Notes: generated by a model not told the origin, from the sequence alone. A stretch of 64,000 bases of DNA from Laburnicola sp. R22_1 (GCA_014281115.1 JACONQ010000005.1:2170001-2234000); one strand, 5' to 3'. Shown: positions 10,648 through 21,240, numbered from the stretch's first letter. Made by a program: numbers and translations.

Positions 10648-11746
10648 TGCGGGCGTGGAGCGCAGGAAGACGGTTTTGTGTTCGGAAAGGCATCAAGGTT
10701 CGGTCTGCCCCAAGAGGATCCACAAATGGGCAACGCGTGAAAGCGCGTCGTGTGCGGCTTGGCGCGTCGCTCACTCTCTCTCTCCTCCTCCCAGTTCAGA
10801 GCAGTCACCTCGCACTCAACCCGGTTCTCGCCTTCCATCTACCTTCGTGTCTAGCCGCCTTCTTCTTATGTACCACGTACCCCGCGTAACTGCATCACCA
10901 ACCGTGTCCAGGTATTCACTGCATCCAAAAGTGCCCCCACGTCGACTGCCATCGCACCATGCACGACGCCATCGAACGCTGGGGTTTGCCCGCCTCTTGG
11001 GACACGTAGTAACCTCAGCTGTGATCCGCAACAACCACAACACCTTCGGTGTGTTCTTTTGAAGCCGTGTTCGACTGTCTAGGTTCAGCTATGGCTGATC
11101 TAGACACTGGCCAAGACGATACCCGCTTCTTGGCTGCATCGCTCTCGGCGCTTTTGGGGGCAGTCCAGAATCCAGATAAACTGCCCTGTCTGGGGATAAG
11201 CATGGTGGGGAGGGCTTAGTTGCAGGTACACAGTGTGACCAGTCTATCTGCTTAGGACGATGATGAAGATTGGTACGTATGACCTCGGGACAACGCAGCA
11301 CCTTTAGCTGGATCCGGTGCTTTTGTCAATCACAAGACAATGCTCGCAACTGTCATTCGTTGTTGAATCAACTCAGTTCGATTGGGGGCTGTTCGCCTCT
11401 TCCGCTACCCTGGGTAACAACTGGTTTTGACCGCTGTGTGTTGAACCCCTTATTTACTCACTAATTAGAGGCGCGATTTCCTACTGCCTACATAGACCTC
11501 TCCCAAGCAAGCGTCGGGCGTTTCTTTACCTACCTCTTTCTGTTCCTGCCTCTACAGCCCAAGAAATCCAACGTTTCTTGGCGGCTCCTATGGTCCCGGG
11601 AAACGTTCTCCCCCAACCCGGAATTGTAGACTACCGATAAGGATCTCTATCGCCGCAGCCTTGCAAGCATTCGGTCCCAATATTTGTTGTTCGTACCTTA
11701 GTCTGGTCATTGCAGCACTTCCCTTGTTTGCTTACCTGAAGTTATT
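10648..11746. other. Long divergent intergenic region with one short open frame
   Basis: About 1.1 kb lie between dpb4 (-) and the arrestin-like gene (+). It probably holds both promoters and the arrestin 5' leader. A 42-codon frame at 11091-11219 (+) begins MADLDTGQDDTRFLAAS and looks more protein-like than its neighbours. It could be an upstream ORF, a first exon, or chance. Confidence 0.4.
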
Positions 11747-13048
11747 ATGCGACCGGACTTACGCATCATCGTGGACGACCATAATACAAGGGTCTATCGT
11801 CGAGGGGAAAGGGTCACGGGAAGAGTTGTACTTGCGGTCGGGAATGAGGAGGAGATACGAGCGCTCAAGATTAGCTTTTTAGGGATATGTACTACAACGA
11901 ACACTCAGCCAGAACCAGGGTACGCGGAGCGCATTCAATTGTTCCACTTCGAGCAAGACTTGCTCCCAGACTGCCTACCTGTACCGACCAAGGAATCTTG
12001 GACGTTCGATTTCAAGTTCCCCGAGTTGACGGATCCTAAATACTCACCGCGACAACATCGACTGAAGTATCTTAGAAACCCGTACCCACTGCCGCCATCC
12101 TTCCAGACGTACATGAATAATGGCCAGGCAACGATATCGTATTTTCTTCGAGCAAGGCTAGTCCGGACTGGCTCAGCAGGCTTGCTGGAGGCTCACGAAC
12201 TGTTACCATATCATCCAACTCCCGAGGACATGCAATTGGAGCCAAAAGTGCATTCACGAGTACTTTACGCACAGACCTGGAAGCCACCCTCAGACGGTCG
12301 GACAGCTATGAACAAGGCTTTTGCGAAAATATCGCGTCGTAACTCCACGAACAGCGACAACCCAAGAATCATTCCCACACTTTACTATCCCGAAATGATC
12401 TCTCCTGGACAGAATATCCCACTCTGTCTTTCACTAAAAAATGTCCAAGAAGCGGTTTTTAACGAACAACACACACAGCCGCAATGTGTGTTAGACTCCG
12501 TAACAGTCATCATCACTACCCACACGACAACAAGCTGCGCGGTACCATCCGCACATCTTCACCTCCAGGATGCAATGGTTAAACACGTCAACTGCCTCTC
12601 AAAAACGAACATGGCCACCCCAGTACCCTTCGACACAAGAATAAAACTCGCCACCAACTTCCGCCTCGTCGACGATGTAGAATGCGTCCCATCTTTCAAA
12701 ACCTACACCATCACTCGCCGGTACGACCTTACCGTCGCCATTGAACTCAAATACCAAGGCCGCGACTTCCCCGTTCGTTGCACCACACTACTTGAAATCC
12801 TCCCACGCATCCCGCGACACCTCCTCCCCAGCATGCCGGAAAGCGAAGAGGCGGAGATCGATCCGTTGCCCCTGTACGTACCGCGCGAGCCGTCGAGAGA
12901 GTTCGCGCCTGATTACGAGTCGCTTTATTCGGGGTCGCATTCGCCGGCTAGTTGCGCGTCTTTGGCTTCAACGGAGAGCACAGGGTCGAGCATGGTGTCG
13001 AATATGTCGACGCCTGCTTCGGAGCTTGATGAGATGCGTTTCGGCTGA
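11747..13048 (+). CDS. Arrestin-like (alpha-arrestin) protein, 433 aa, single exon
   Basis: The N-terminal ~165 residues follow the arrestin N-domain pattern: DLRIIVDDHNTRVYRRGERV, then GRVVLAV, IRALKISFLGI, WTFDFKFPEL, and LPPSFQTYMNNGQATISYFLRA. Residues about 205-370 fit an arrestin C-domain (ISPGQNIPLCLSLKN, then VTVIITTHTTT, and paired beta strands to LLEILPRIP). A Ser-rich tail follows with PLPLYVPREP and APDYESLYS, which resemble degenerate PY motifs. Fungal alpha-arrestins are known as adaptors that bring Rsp5/Nedd4-type ubiquitin ligases to plasma-membrane transporters to trigger endocytosis. That role is inferred from the fold. No membrane segment or signal peptide is present. The start is the first Met before the conserved strand. 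Confidence 0.82.
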   Translation: MRPDLRIIVDDHNTRVYRRGERVTGRVVLAVGNEEEIRALKISFLGICTTTNTQPEPGYAERIQLFHFEQDLLPDCLPVPTKESWTFDFKFPELTDPKYSPRQHRLKYLRNPYPLPPSFQTYMNNGQATISYFLRARLVRTGSAGLLEAHELLPYHPTPEDMQLEPKVHSRVLYAQTWKPPSDGRTAMNKAFAKISRRNSTNSDNPRIIPTLYYPEMISPGQNIPLCLSLKNVQEAVFNEQHTQPQCVLDSVTVIITTHTTTSCAVPSAHLHLQDAMVKHVNCLSKTNMATPVPFDTRIKLATNFRLVDDVECVPSFKTYTITRRYDLTVAIELKYQGRDFPVRCTTLLEILPRIPRHLLPSMPESEEAEIDPLPLYVPREPSREFAPDYESLYSGSHSPASCASLASTESTGSSMVSNMSTPASELDEMRFG

Positions 13049-13360
13049 TTTTCTATTCGGGCACTGTGAGCGGCTCGGTGTGTTGCAAGACGTCATGTAG
13101 TCGTTGAAGTGCGCCAGTCTTTGCGACATACCGCCGCTATCGATGTATCACGAGGTGAAGCATCGTTACGATGTCTTTTTCGAGGCAGGCCTTAATCCTC
13201 TGTTTATCTTACTCTCGCCCACCCAGTTTAAACGAGATGATGTGAGTAGCAGTTGATTGGCTAGGTTCATGATGCACATCATTACAACCTACACAAGATG
13301 GGACAGACAATCACCAACGTTTCCCTATAAAGAAATAGGAATCTAAGCAACACAATAAGT
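13049..13360. other. Intergenic, converging 3' ends
   Basis: 312 bp separate the arrestin-like stop from the sulfatase stop. I see no coding or repeat feature. Confidence 0.5.
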
Positions 13361-14914
13361 CTATCTAGCCGACTTCGACAAGCGTTCCTCAAGCTGCTCT
13401 TTCGGAGATTTCAGGTCGACCTCGGGGAACCGAACGTCTTTGGTCCAGGGTAGAAAGTCAGAGCCAGCCATCAACCATCTAAATAGCTCGCCTTGGAGCA
13501 TATTCACAACGGGTACATACTCAGGCTCTGCAGCCAGGTTGTGCATCTCTTGTGGATCCTTCTGTCTATGATAGAGCTCAGCAGGCTCATACAATCGGTA
13601 GATATACGTCCACTCCTCATTCCGAATACTGATAGCTTTCCCAACTAACGTTGTGCTCTCATGTTGTAAGCCAGCTTTGATGTCGTAGGGATAGGGAGCT
13701 TGCTCGAGCAGAGGCTCCTCGTTGGCGAGAAAGCCACCCTCGGTGAAAGCAAACCGCTTGTGGAACGTTGCGTTGTGCACCAAAGTCGGGATCAAACTCG
13801 TGCCGTTATGAGGGAAGTGCTCGCCGATGCCAGCCATCTCAAACATGGTAGGAACCAAATCGACCATTTCGCACATGACGTCTGACACTTTCCCTGCAGG
13901 GATGCCGGCGCCTCCAATGAGGAGAGGTTCATGTGTTAGAGAGTCAGATAGGCCTGAAGGCCATTTCTCGACGAGACCGTGATCTCCAAGATATTCTCCA
14001 TGATCTGTGAAGAACATGGTGACCGTGTCGTCCCATAAAGCTAAGTCGTCGAGCTTCTTGATTATGCGCCCAAATTGGTCGTCTAGTCTTGTTATCATTC
14101 CGTAGTATGTTGCTTTGACTTCTGCCCAGATCTCAGGTGTCGCTCGGGCAGTGCCGTACTGCTCCCTTATCGTCTTCATGTAGCGAGGTTCGTAGCCAGT
14201 CTTTTTCTCGGGCACGGACACAACGGGATCCATTTTCGACCGGTCATACATGGAGAAATAAGGCTCTTCGACTTGGAATGGGCAGTGAGGGAAAAGTAGC
14301 GGCATGAACAGCACCCATGGCTTGTCATCAGGTGGACAGTCGAGCCACTTCAGCGCCGATCGGACAACCGCGTCATCATAATCCAGTGCTTGGTGAGGAT
14401 TTCGTAGCCCTTTGTAGAACAGTCGACCCCAGATACTTTCGTCTTTCTCGCCGTCGCTGCCTGCGAATTGTGGCACAAACTCTGGTGTTTCCAGGAAACC
14501 GTACTCAGTGACGCTGAGTTCAGTTACAGTTGGTGCGAAGGTGTCGCCCCGTGGGGCCAAACATGCGACATGATAGCTATTCTCTTTCAAGCTACGGAAC
14601 AAGTTGGGTTCCCAGGGTTTGATGAGATTTTCCAGGCTCCTGTGCCCGCTCACATGCGGGTAGGTACCAGTGAACATGCTGCATCGCGACTGAGAGCAGA
14701 CGGAAGCCTGTACGAAGCAGTTGGTGAAACGAGTGCCTCGTTGGGCAAAGGCATCAATATTAGGTGTCTTGATCTGACTTTCTGGACCGACTAGACAGCC
14801 TACAGAATCGAATCGAAGTTGGTCGGGCATGAAAATGACAAAATTTGGCCGGTCGCCGCCATTTTTCGTGTTGACCTTTAGAGGTAGAGGGGCAGGAGGT
14901 AACGAGTGAGACAT
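13361..14914 (-). CDS. Sulfatase (arylsulfatase/choline-sulfatase superfamily), 517 aa
   Basis: I start at the ATG at 14914 (MSHSLPPAPLPLKVN), just before RPNFVIFMPDQLRFDSVGC; the 44 open codons upstream do not look like sulfatase. Asp31 and Gln32 lie in the first metal-binding motif. The formylglycine motif reads C73-S-Q-S-R77, then CSMFTG and YPHVSGHRS; position 3 is Gln where Pro or Ala is usual. FFTDHGEYLGDHGLVEKW (from residue 301) supplies the second metal Asp/His pair and the active-site His and Lys. The C-terminus has the usual ELYHRQKDPQEMHNLA segment. The enzyme should hydrolyse sulfate esters; the substrate cannot be read from the sequence. There is no signal peptide, so it is probably cytosolic. 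It is divergent to an MFS transporter with 398 bp between the start codons, which suggests uptake and desulfation as a pair. Confidence 0.88.
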   Translation of the reverse strand: MSHSLPPAPLPLKVNTKNGGDRPNFVIFMPDQLRFDSVGCLVGPESQIKTPNIDAFAQRGTRFTNCFVQASVCSQSRCSMFTGTYPHVSGHRSLENLIKPWEPNLFRSLKENSYHVACLAPRGDTFAPTVTELSVTEYGFLETPEFVPQFAGSDGEKDESIWGRLFYKGLRNPHQALDYDDAVVRSALKWLDCPPDDKPWVLFMPLLFPHCPFQVEEPYFSMYDRSKMDPVVSVPEKKTGYEPRYMKTIREQYGTARATPEIWAEVKATYYGMITRLDDQFGRIIKKLDDLALWDDTVTMFFTDHGEYLGDHGLVEKWPSGLSDSLTHEPLLIGGAGIPAGKVSDVMCEMVDLVPTMFEMAGIGEHFPHNGTSLIPTLVHNATFHKRFAFTEGGFLANEEPLLEQAPYPYDIKAGLQHESTTLVGKAISIRNEEWTYIYRLYEPAELYHRQKDPQEMHNLAAEPEYVPVVNMLQGELFRWLMAGSDFLPWTKDVRFPEVDLKSPKEQLEERLSKSAR

Positions 14915-15312
14915 TGTTAGACCAGACGTTCCGTATGTCGAACTGAATCGCGTGCTTTGTGAAAGCATTGACGTTTGGCAGAGACTACCTATATCCATCA
15001 TGCACATGTGGGTCCAGCGTCGACGCCGATATCCGTACGCCGACATCCGAGAGGGGGTTGTGGGGTCTCTTTACCGCTACCAGGGCCGACCGGCGCTCGG
15101 TGGAGCAAGGGCCTGGATCACAGACACATTATAACAAACCATCATTGGATACCAAGGTTCCCCGGATTCTAACTTTGCTAGTCTGGGGTAGTTTGGTACC
15201 GTCTAATTAATTAACCTGGGAAGTCTGCGCGACATATCAAGGCGACAACAAACTACTTTTTCCAACTCATTACGTCTTTTCGAACGAGTTAGCTCCTTTC
15301 CACGTGAACAGA
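14915..15312. promoter_or_regulatory. Shared divergent promoter of sulfatase and transporter
   Basis: The 398-bp spacer holds both promoters. A CACGTG E-box lies at 15301-15306, only 6 bp before the transporter ATG, and TAATTAATTAA lies near 15205. In yeasts CACGTG binds Cbf1, which acts on sulfur genes. A sulfur link here is inference, and the box is unusually close to the ATG. Confidence 0.4.
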
Positions 15313-17021
15313 ATGGCAATCCTCAAGCAATTCAGCTGTTTCAATCGAAGATTGACCCTTGGTTGCCTTCTCATCGCATCTTCCTCGTTCAACTATGGGT
15401 TCGACAACCAAGCATTCGCTACCACGCAGGCGATGGATCCTTTCACCAGGCAATTCGGTGTGTGGGATCCGGACACTAACCGCTACGCACTGGAGCCATC
15501 CTGGCTATCTCTCTTCAACTCATTGAACTACATTGGGTTTGCCGTAGGTAAGGGAGACTGAAAAACTACGCGCGACAACACAATAACTTGCACAGGCGTT
15601 TTGATTGGCAGCTTTGTCGCCAACAAGTTTGGCCGACGATGGTGCATGTTTAGCATGAGCATCTATGCCCTTGGTACTGCAACGATCGGTGTCACCGCCC
15701 AGAACCGTGACCATATCATGGCCGCAAGAGTCCTGAATTGTGAGTCATTTGCCTGCTGGACTTGCTATATTAATACTGATGTACCACAGATGTATATGTA
15801 GGCATGGAGTTGGCCGTCATTCCAGCCTTTCAATCCGAAATCGTTCCCGCCCCGGCTCGCGGTCTCGTAGTTGGTTCCTACCAGCTCAGTCTCGTCATCG
15901 GAGGTTTCATCATCAACACTGTCTGTAAAGGAACGAGCACAATAAACGACAACCGGGCTTGGAGAATCCCCCTGGGACTCTTCTACATCATACCCACACT
16001 CATTGCCTGCCTAGTCTTTTTCACACCGGAAAGTCCTAGGTGGCTGCTGAAGAACGGAAAGACCGAGCAGGCATACGCCAGTTTGGCCAAATACCGAGAA
16101 GGAAAGTTTTCGCAGGATGAAATCGATTCAGAGTTTCGCGAACTGCAGTTCGCGTTAGATCATGAGGTCGAGAAGGGAAGCTTCACCGAGATTTTTAAAG
16201 GCCTCAATCTCAAGAGGACGATGTTGGTTCTAGCGATCAACTTCTTTCAGCAAGCCACTGGCCAGGCCTTCGCCAGCCAATATGGGACAATTTAGTAAGC
16301 ATCAGCCCCATCATCAACATCTCCCACTGGATCTTTGGTTTACATCGGCTAGCATCAAATCGCTTGGGACAGTTAACCCATTTGACATGAATCTCACCTT
16401 TGCCGGTATCAACATTGTATCTATCTGCATCACCCTCCTAATAATCGACCGAGTCGGTAGAAGACCCATGCTTCTCATAGGCGCAGCCGCTCAAACAATG
16501 GCACTCATGACAATGGGCGGACTAGGCATGGCACCCGAGATCACCGCTGGCCACAAGATTGGAATCGTATCGATGCTCGCTTTCATGGTCGCTGGTTTCA
16601 GTATTGGTTGGGCCCCACTATGTTACGTCGTGACAACTGAACTCCCTTCGCTCAAACTTCGCGACGATACTTTGCGACTGGGCTTCTTTGTAAATGTGTG
16701 CCTGAAGTAAGTCAGTTCCATACACAATATCGCTTAAGAGGGGTCGTGCTAACTTTGCGGCTTGATAGCTTTTTGGTCAACTTCTCCATCCCGTATCTCA
16801 TTTACCCGCAGTACGCAGGTTTGGATTCCAAAGTAGGATTCATCTTTGGTTCCATCGCTGCCATTTGCTTCCTCTTTACATACTTCTGCATCCCAGAATG
16901 CAAGGGAAAGACCCTGGAACAGATTGATTACATGTTCCACGAGAAGGTTCCCCTGCGACAGTTTGGAAGTTATCAAGTCCCGGACTTCTCCCAGGTTGTC
17001 GCGGATGAAAAGGTGCATTAA
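15313..17021 (+). CDS. MFS sugar transporter (hexose/alpha-glucoside type), 496 aa, five exons
   Basis: Exons 15313-15547, 15596-15739, 15790-16294, 16353-16706 and 16769-17021 total 1491 nt in frame, with donors GTAAGG, GTGAGT, GTAAGC and GTAAGT. Sugar-porter signatures appear in order: GVLIGSFVANKFGRRW after helix 2, the ALGTATIG stretch, PESPRWLLKNGK in the central loop, FQQATGQAFASQYGTIYIKS across the third intron, DRVGRRPMLLIG, and PECKGKTLEQIDYMF at the end of helix 12. About 12 hydrophobic segments are visible. The family carries sugars across the plasma membrane, usually by proton symport. The substrate is unknown. Since the divergent neighbour is a sulfatase, a sulfated or substituted sugar is possible, but this is inference. 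Confidence 0.9.
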
Positions 17022-17250
17022 CACCACGTGGAGAAGGTTTGAGATGCAGCCAGAGGCTGGCGATCTTTCGGGTGGAATGCTGTGGTCTTCTGTCACTAGT
17101 TCCTCGGTAAACAATCGCAAGTCATGCTGTTAGGTCCGTTGCTCGGAAGGCTGAACCACGAGGTTGTGATACCGCTAAATCTCCCTAAAGTGTACCGCTT
17201 GTTATATGTCTACCCCATGCTTTACAAGTAGAAAGTGAGGGTTATGGGCT

Positions 17251-19629
17251 CTAAAAGCGTGCAGCGAGCGCTTCGTAGTATTCGTTCAGTAAATGGACAA
17301 GCTCGGGACACTTCTTCGCAATCTCTACTGGAGGAGGGTGGTGATTATTGCACTGGAGGTTAACCTTAAATGTCATAAGAAGAGCTTGAGCAATCCCTCG
17401 AAACGTTTTCCGGCTAGTTGCTCGATCTCTATATAAGGTGAAGGCAAGCCACAGTGGCGTTGGTTCTGCAGGTGGTGCAAAGTCTGGATAAAGCCTGGGC
17501 GATTGAAGCAGAACCTTTACCAGCTCGATATTGGCGCCCTCAACTGCGCGTCTCAAAACAGTTTTTCCATAATTGTCTACGCAGTTTGGATTAACAACTG
17601 CTTGCTTCAGAAGCTCCGAGGCCATTTCCGTGGCAGACAAATCGCTCTCTTTTGCGCACCACCATAAAGCTGTCCGACCAAAACGATCTAGTGCGTTCGG
17701 ATCGCAATCTGCCTTCCCAAGTACGGCGCGGAATGAGCTGAGGTCGCTGCATCGGACAGAATATATAAGTGCAGTGGATCCGTCACCGTTACGAGCTATC
17801 GGATCTAAACCGGCAGATAGGAGAAATTTGACGTAGGTCTTCCGCCCTTGTTTTATAGCCCAACAGATCAGTGTTAAACCTGAGTAGTTTCTAGATTCTC
17901 TGGTTATGGACGATCTGGACAACAGCAGGCTTACTACCTCTTCGTTGTGCGGCTTGCAAATGGTATCGAAGAGCAATGTGGTATGGTCATCGTAGAAGGA
18001 TTGAGGTAACTCAAATCCTGCTGCGAACAGACGTCTTAAGACTGCTGCACGTCCACTTGGGTTCGTACCTCCGGCAAATGCGGCAACAAGGGCACGGTTT
18101 CCGTTCACCAGAGTGGTATCTTCGAGGCAAAGCCTCACAATATTTGCAAACTCTTTCGCGGCAGCATATTATAACAGGCTCACAAACATGCCCCAGGGAT
18201 TGAAAGATTTTATCAAAGCCGGACGCTTCATCAACAGGTGCTGAAGATGTGACAGTGTTGGAAAAGAGGATCCTTTAGCAGGGTCCGAAGAGGGAGGCAT
18301 CTCTACCACATCATCGATATCGGTGCCAGGAAAATTACCGTGTTGAAATTTTGCCAGCATATCCACAACTGCTTCAGATGGCACGTACTCAAGGCATTGT
18401 TGAACTCGGTCATGATTCATGTCAGGTTCGGTACGCAGAACTGCCCTCAAGATATCTGTGTCTCCCAATTCACACAGGTATGAGATCGTGCTCTTTTAGC
18501 CTGTAATTTAATCCGCTTTTTCTTTCTAGAGCAGAGCTTCGAGGCGAAGTGATCGGTGGGTGGTCGAGAAATCCCTCTTCGGGTAGAAGAGGGAGACCTA
18601 CGAGCGCGCGTGCAGCTGCACTTTGGCCCGCAGATAGACCTGCTACTATGGGGGGACTATATTTATCTCCCTTCAATTCGAGATGCCAAATTCTTCCTGG
18701 GTGAACTCGCATGAGGTTGGCAAACCCATCTTTTGCGAGAAAGTACAGCAGATGAGGAGCGTGTTTGTACCTTATCTCTGCACCCACGAGTGACTTCTGG
18801 CGCATCTGAAGCCAATTTTGCATATCGAAGCTCTCCAGGAATGTAGCCTGGACCTTACCCAGCTTCTGTAAACAGTCTGCATGTTGTAAGACGTGCTTCA
18901 CTGCATATGGAAGTAGTGGATCGTTGTTAGCCGGGTCCCTGTCTCGCCCCAATTCCCGCCAATATCCATGGAGTTGTAGCAGACAGACTGCTTTCAAAGT
19001 TTCGTGCCCTTGTTCATCGGGCCTTCCTTCATTAGGCAAGAGTTCGGTCATACCTCCTTCTTTAAGAAGGAAATCTCGTACCGACTCGTGTATGAACTGC
19101 ACAGTGGGTTCCTGAGACTTAGTGATCTCGGCCAACCCTTTAGAGACATCCAATACAAACTCCCTTAGATCCTCAGAGTCATTAAAACGGGGTCGTGCAG
19201 CGAAGACGGAAGTGCTTGGACGTGACGTATTTCAACTATTGCATGGAGTTCTCCAGGCTCCAAGGGCCGTGCGGCGAAGAGTATGGCCTGAAGACATACG
19301 AGAAGGTCGCTCTTACCCTTGTCGTCTCTACTCAGCATGTCAAGAAATAAGTCATGTAGTTTTTCTGGGATATCTCGAAGCCTTATTTTTAAAGCTTTCT
19401 CCCTTCCACCACCATATTCTTTGTTGAGGATAGGAATAACCAGATGTACCCATAGGAAGATACCGGCTGACTTTCGCAGGATCTCGGCTTTGATATCTTC
19501 AGCCTGAGTGCTATGTCCTAACTTCAGGTGGTGCGACAACGTTTGCGAGGTCCCACTTCGACGAGCCCTCGACGGAACGGCATCGCCGCTCACACAAACA
19601 GACCACCAGCATGCTACGATTGATGCCAC
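17251..19629 (-). pseudogene. Broken NACHT/ankyrin NLR-type gene
   Basis: Reading 19629 to 17251 on the minus strand, the first part (EDIKAEILRKSAGIFLWVHL, IRLRDIPEKLHDLFLDML, CLQAILFAARPLEPGELHAI) is the winged-helix region that follows the NACHT NTPase in fungal NLRs. TVQFIHESVRDFLL follows, then several ankyrin-like repeats to 17251 (for example NALDRFGRTALWWCAKES and NYGKTVLRRAVEGANIELVKVLL). The frame shifts near 19184-19192 in a C4/T4 run and again near 18476-18480. A TAA stop at about 18168-18173 lies inside an otherwise continuous ankyrin frame. The NACHT P-loop half is missing: the gene ends where AT-rich repeat sequence begins near 19640. Intact relatives act as intracellular receptors in incompatibility or defence. 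This copy is probably dead. Confidence 0.7.
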
Positions 19630-19639
19630 ATCATACTAC

Positions 19640-20331
19640 AGATTACCAGACAGCCTTGTCCACTGTCAACCCAACCCGTGCTAGAGGAGTAGTGACCCTT
19701 TAACACACCTAACAATATCTAAAGGAGTTTGTGCAAGAGTTTTAATGCTTAGTAGACTTAAAGGCATGACAAAGTAGAATATTACTCTTGTAGAGCTATA
19801 TCCTAGCAAAAGGCTGCCGCTACTGCGTTTAATGGTAGGTTATACTACAAAATATAGCTATATAGGAACCTAGTAGGCAGCACTACAACATAAAAGAATA
19901 TTAGAACTTAGAAGACATATCCTAAGCCCTAGAGGTATAAGGGTAAACTAGCATATACAGTAGCTAAATATTAGGAAAAGACTAAAGGTATTACAGTTGT
20001 AATACACTAGGTGAAGCGCCTTTATAAGCCTTAAACAATAGTATAAAAATATAAGGCTTTAAGTATAGCATATATATAGTAATAGCAACTTAAGGAACAC
20101 AAACATAGGTAGATATATTACTTCTTAAAGCAAAATATACATAGTTATAAATAGAAGCCAGACTATATAAATGTAAGGGGATAGCTAGCTGTACCTTTAG
20201 TATAGTAAAGAAGGGCAATACTAATTAACTTGGCAAAGCGTCGGCCGTCCGCCAACCCTTTGCTTCCGGGCATAGCTGCGCTAATCGCGGCTGAAACCGA
20301 GTAGGATTAAATGAATGAATGAATGAATGAA
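19640..20331 (+). repeat. RIP-degraded retroelement relic ending in (AATG)n, possibly LINE-like
   Basis: The block is AT-rich with no usable frame. It ends in a GC-richer piece (20217-20300) followed by TAAATGAATGAATGAATGAA (20305-20331). A 3' tetranucleotide tail of this kind is seen on some fungal non-LTR elements. Its left end coincides with the loss of the NACHT half of the neighbouring NLR gene. The family assignment is tentative. Confidence 0.4.
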
Positions 20332-20850
20332 CCTCGTGTAAATCTTCGCGCTACACCCCGACACAGAGCTAATAGCGACTTGTGGGTACTGTAGCAGGAC
20401 TTATAGGTTTAGGTGGACCTTTCTAGGTGTACAAACGGCGAGAAGAGTTTAATAGTGATGCTATAGTGAGGTAAGTTCGTTTCGCGATAAAGGAGGCACG
20501 CTGCAAATCAGGCACGGCGAGGGTAATGCAATAGTAATTTTTAGGTAGGAAGCTACCTACATATTTAGGATTACTTGCAGTATATTGCGCATATATTACT
20601 TATAGCAGATACTAAGATATGCGTAAGGTGTAAGTTAGTGTAAAGTCGAAGTACCCCTTATATTTTCCGTCACAGGTGGTTTTCCGCCACGCATGGATAG
20701 ACGTTTATAATGTTGAAATCAGAAACATTCATTCTATCGCGCTATTCCCTACATTCTAGCAGCCTCCCTGTGCAGTAAACTGCCGAGCCTCCGGGTTGTT
20801 TAGAACGTGCTGTGTCTATTCATAACACTATTCCGCGAAACAAAATCGCT
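20332..20850. other. Gene-free spacer next to the small secreted protein
   Basis: A mixed stretch, partly AT-rich (20540-20660), with no frame or repeat I can name. The 3' UTR of the small secreted protein would lie at its right end. Confidence 0.4.
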
Positions 20851-21240
20851 TTAGGAAACGCTGATCTCGCCAGTAACCACAGTACCAATCCCACATCCAC
20901 CAGAGAAACCAACATTCCCAACTTGTTCTGCTTCCCCATATGGTAGCGTCTTTCTTGCTCCCGATTCTCCATTAATGCGGCAAGAATTCTCCTCAGTATT
21001 GAACACAACCACGCAATTGCCGAAGTCGTCTGGATTTGGGTTTGGAGGTACGGTTGATCTCGCACTCCCCGTGGAGGCATCGCAGACTTCAACAGCTCTG
21101 TCGGAGTTATTGATCGTTTCGTCTGAAACATTGACAGTGCAAGCGCGGCGGGTGACAGCACATTCTTCAACTTCGAAGTCCCACCCCTGGCCAAGAGCAG
21201 AAGAGAAGATGGCCAGAATTGGTAGAACTCGGAGAAGCAC
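20851..21240 (-). CDS. Small secreted cysteine-rich protein (candidate effector), 129 aa, no ATG
   Basis: The frame opens with GTG and reads as a textbook signal peptide (LLRVLPILAIFSSALG) followed by a mature part of about 111 aa. The mature chain has six Cys (27, 34, 53, 76, 87, 116, counting the GTG codon as 1), possible N-glycosylation sites (NVS, NNS) and no recognised domain. Size, secretion signal, even Cys number and position between two RIP-damaged repeat blocks match candidate effectors of plant-associated fungi. No in-frame ATG precedes the signal peptide. Either the start codon was lost (ATG to GTG) or a short first exon lies upstream: GCTAAC followed 8 bp later by AAG just before the frame looks like a branch point and acceptor. 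The nearest upstream ATG is more than 200 bp away. This is a real protein sequence, but whether it is expressed is uncertain. Confidence 0.55.
   Translation of the reverse strand: MLLRVLPILAIFSSALGQGWDFEVEECAVTRRACTVNVSDETINNSDRAVEVCDASTGSARSTVPPNPNPDDFGNCVVVFNTEENSCRINGESGARKTLPYGEAEQVGNVGFSGGCGIGTVVTGEISVS

Noticed and set aside
20820..21194. 124-codon frame beginning with ATG, overlapping the small secreted protein
   Set aside because: It has no signal peptide, and the alternative frame has a much better secretion signal and cysteine pattern. It would, however, be the only one with an ATG.
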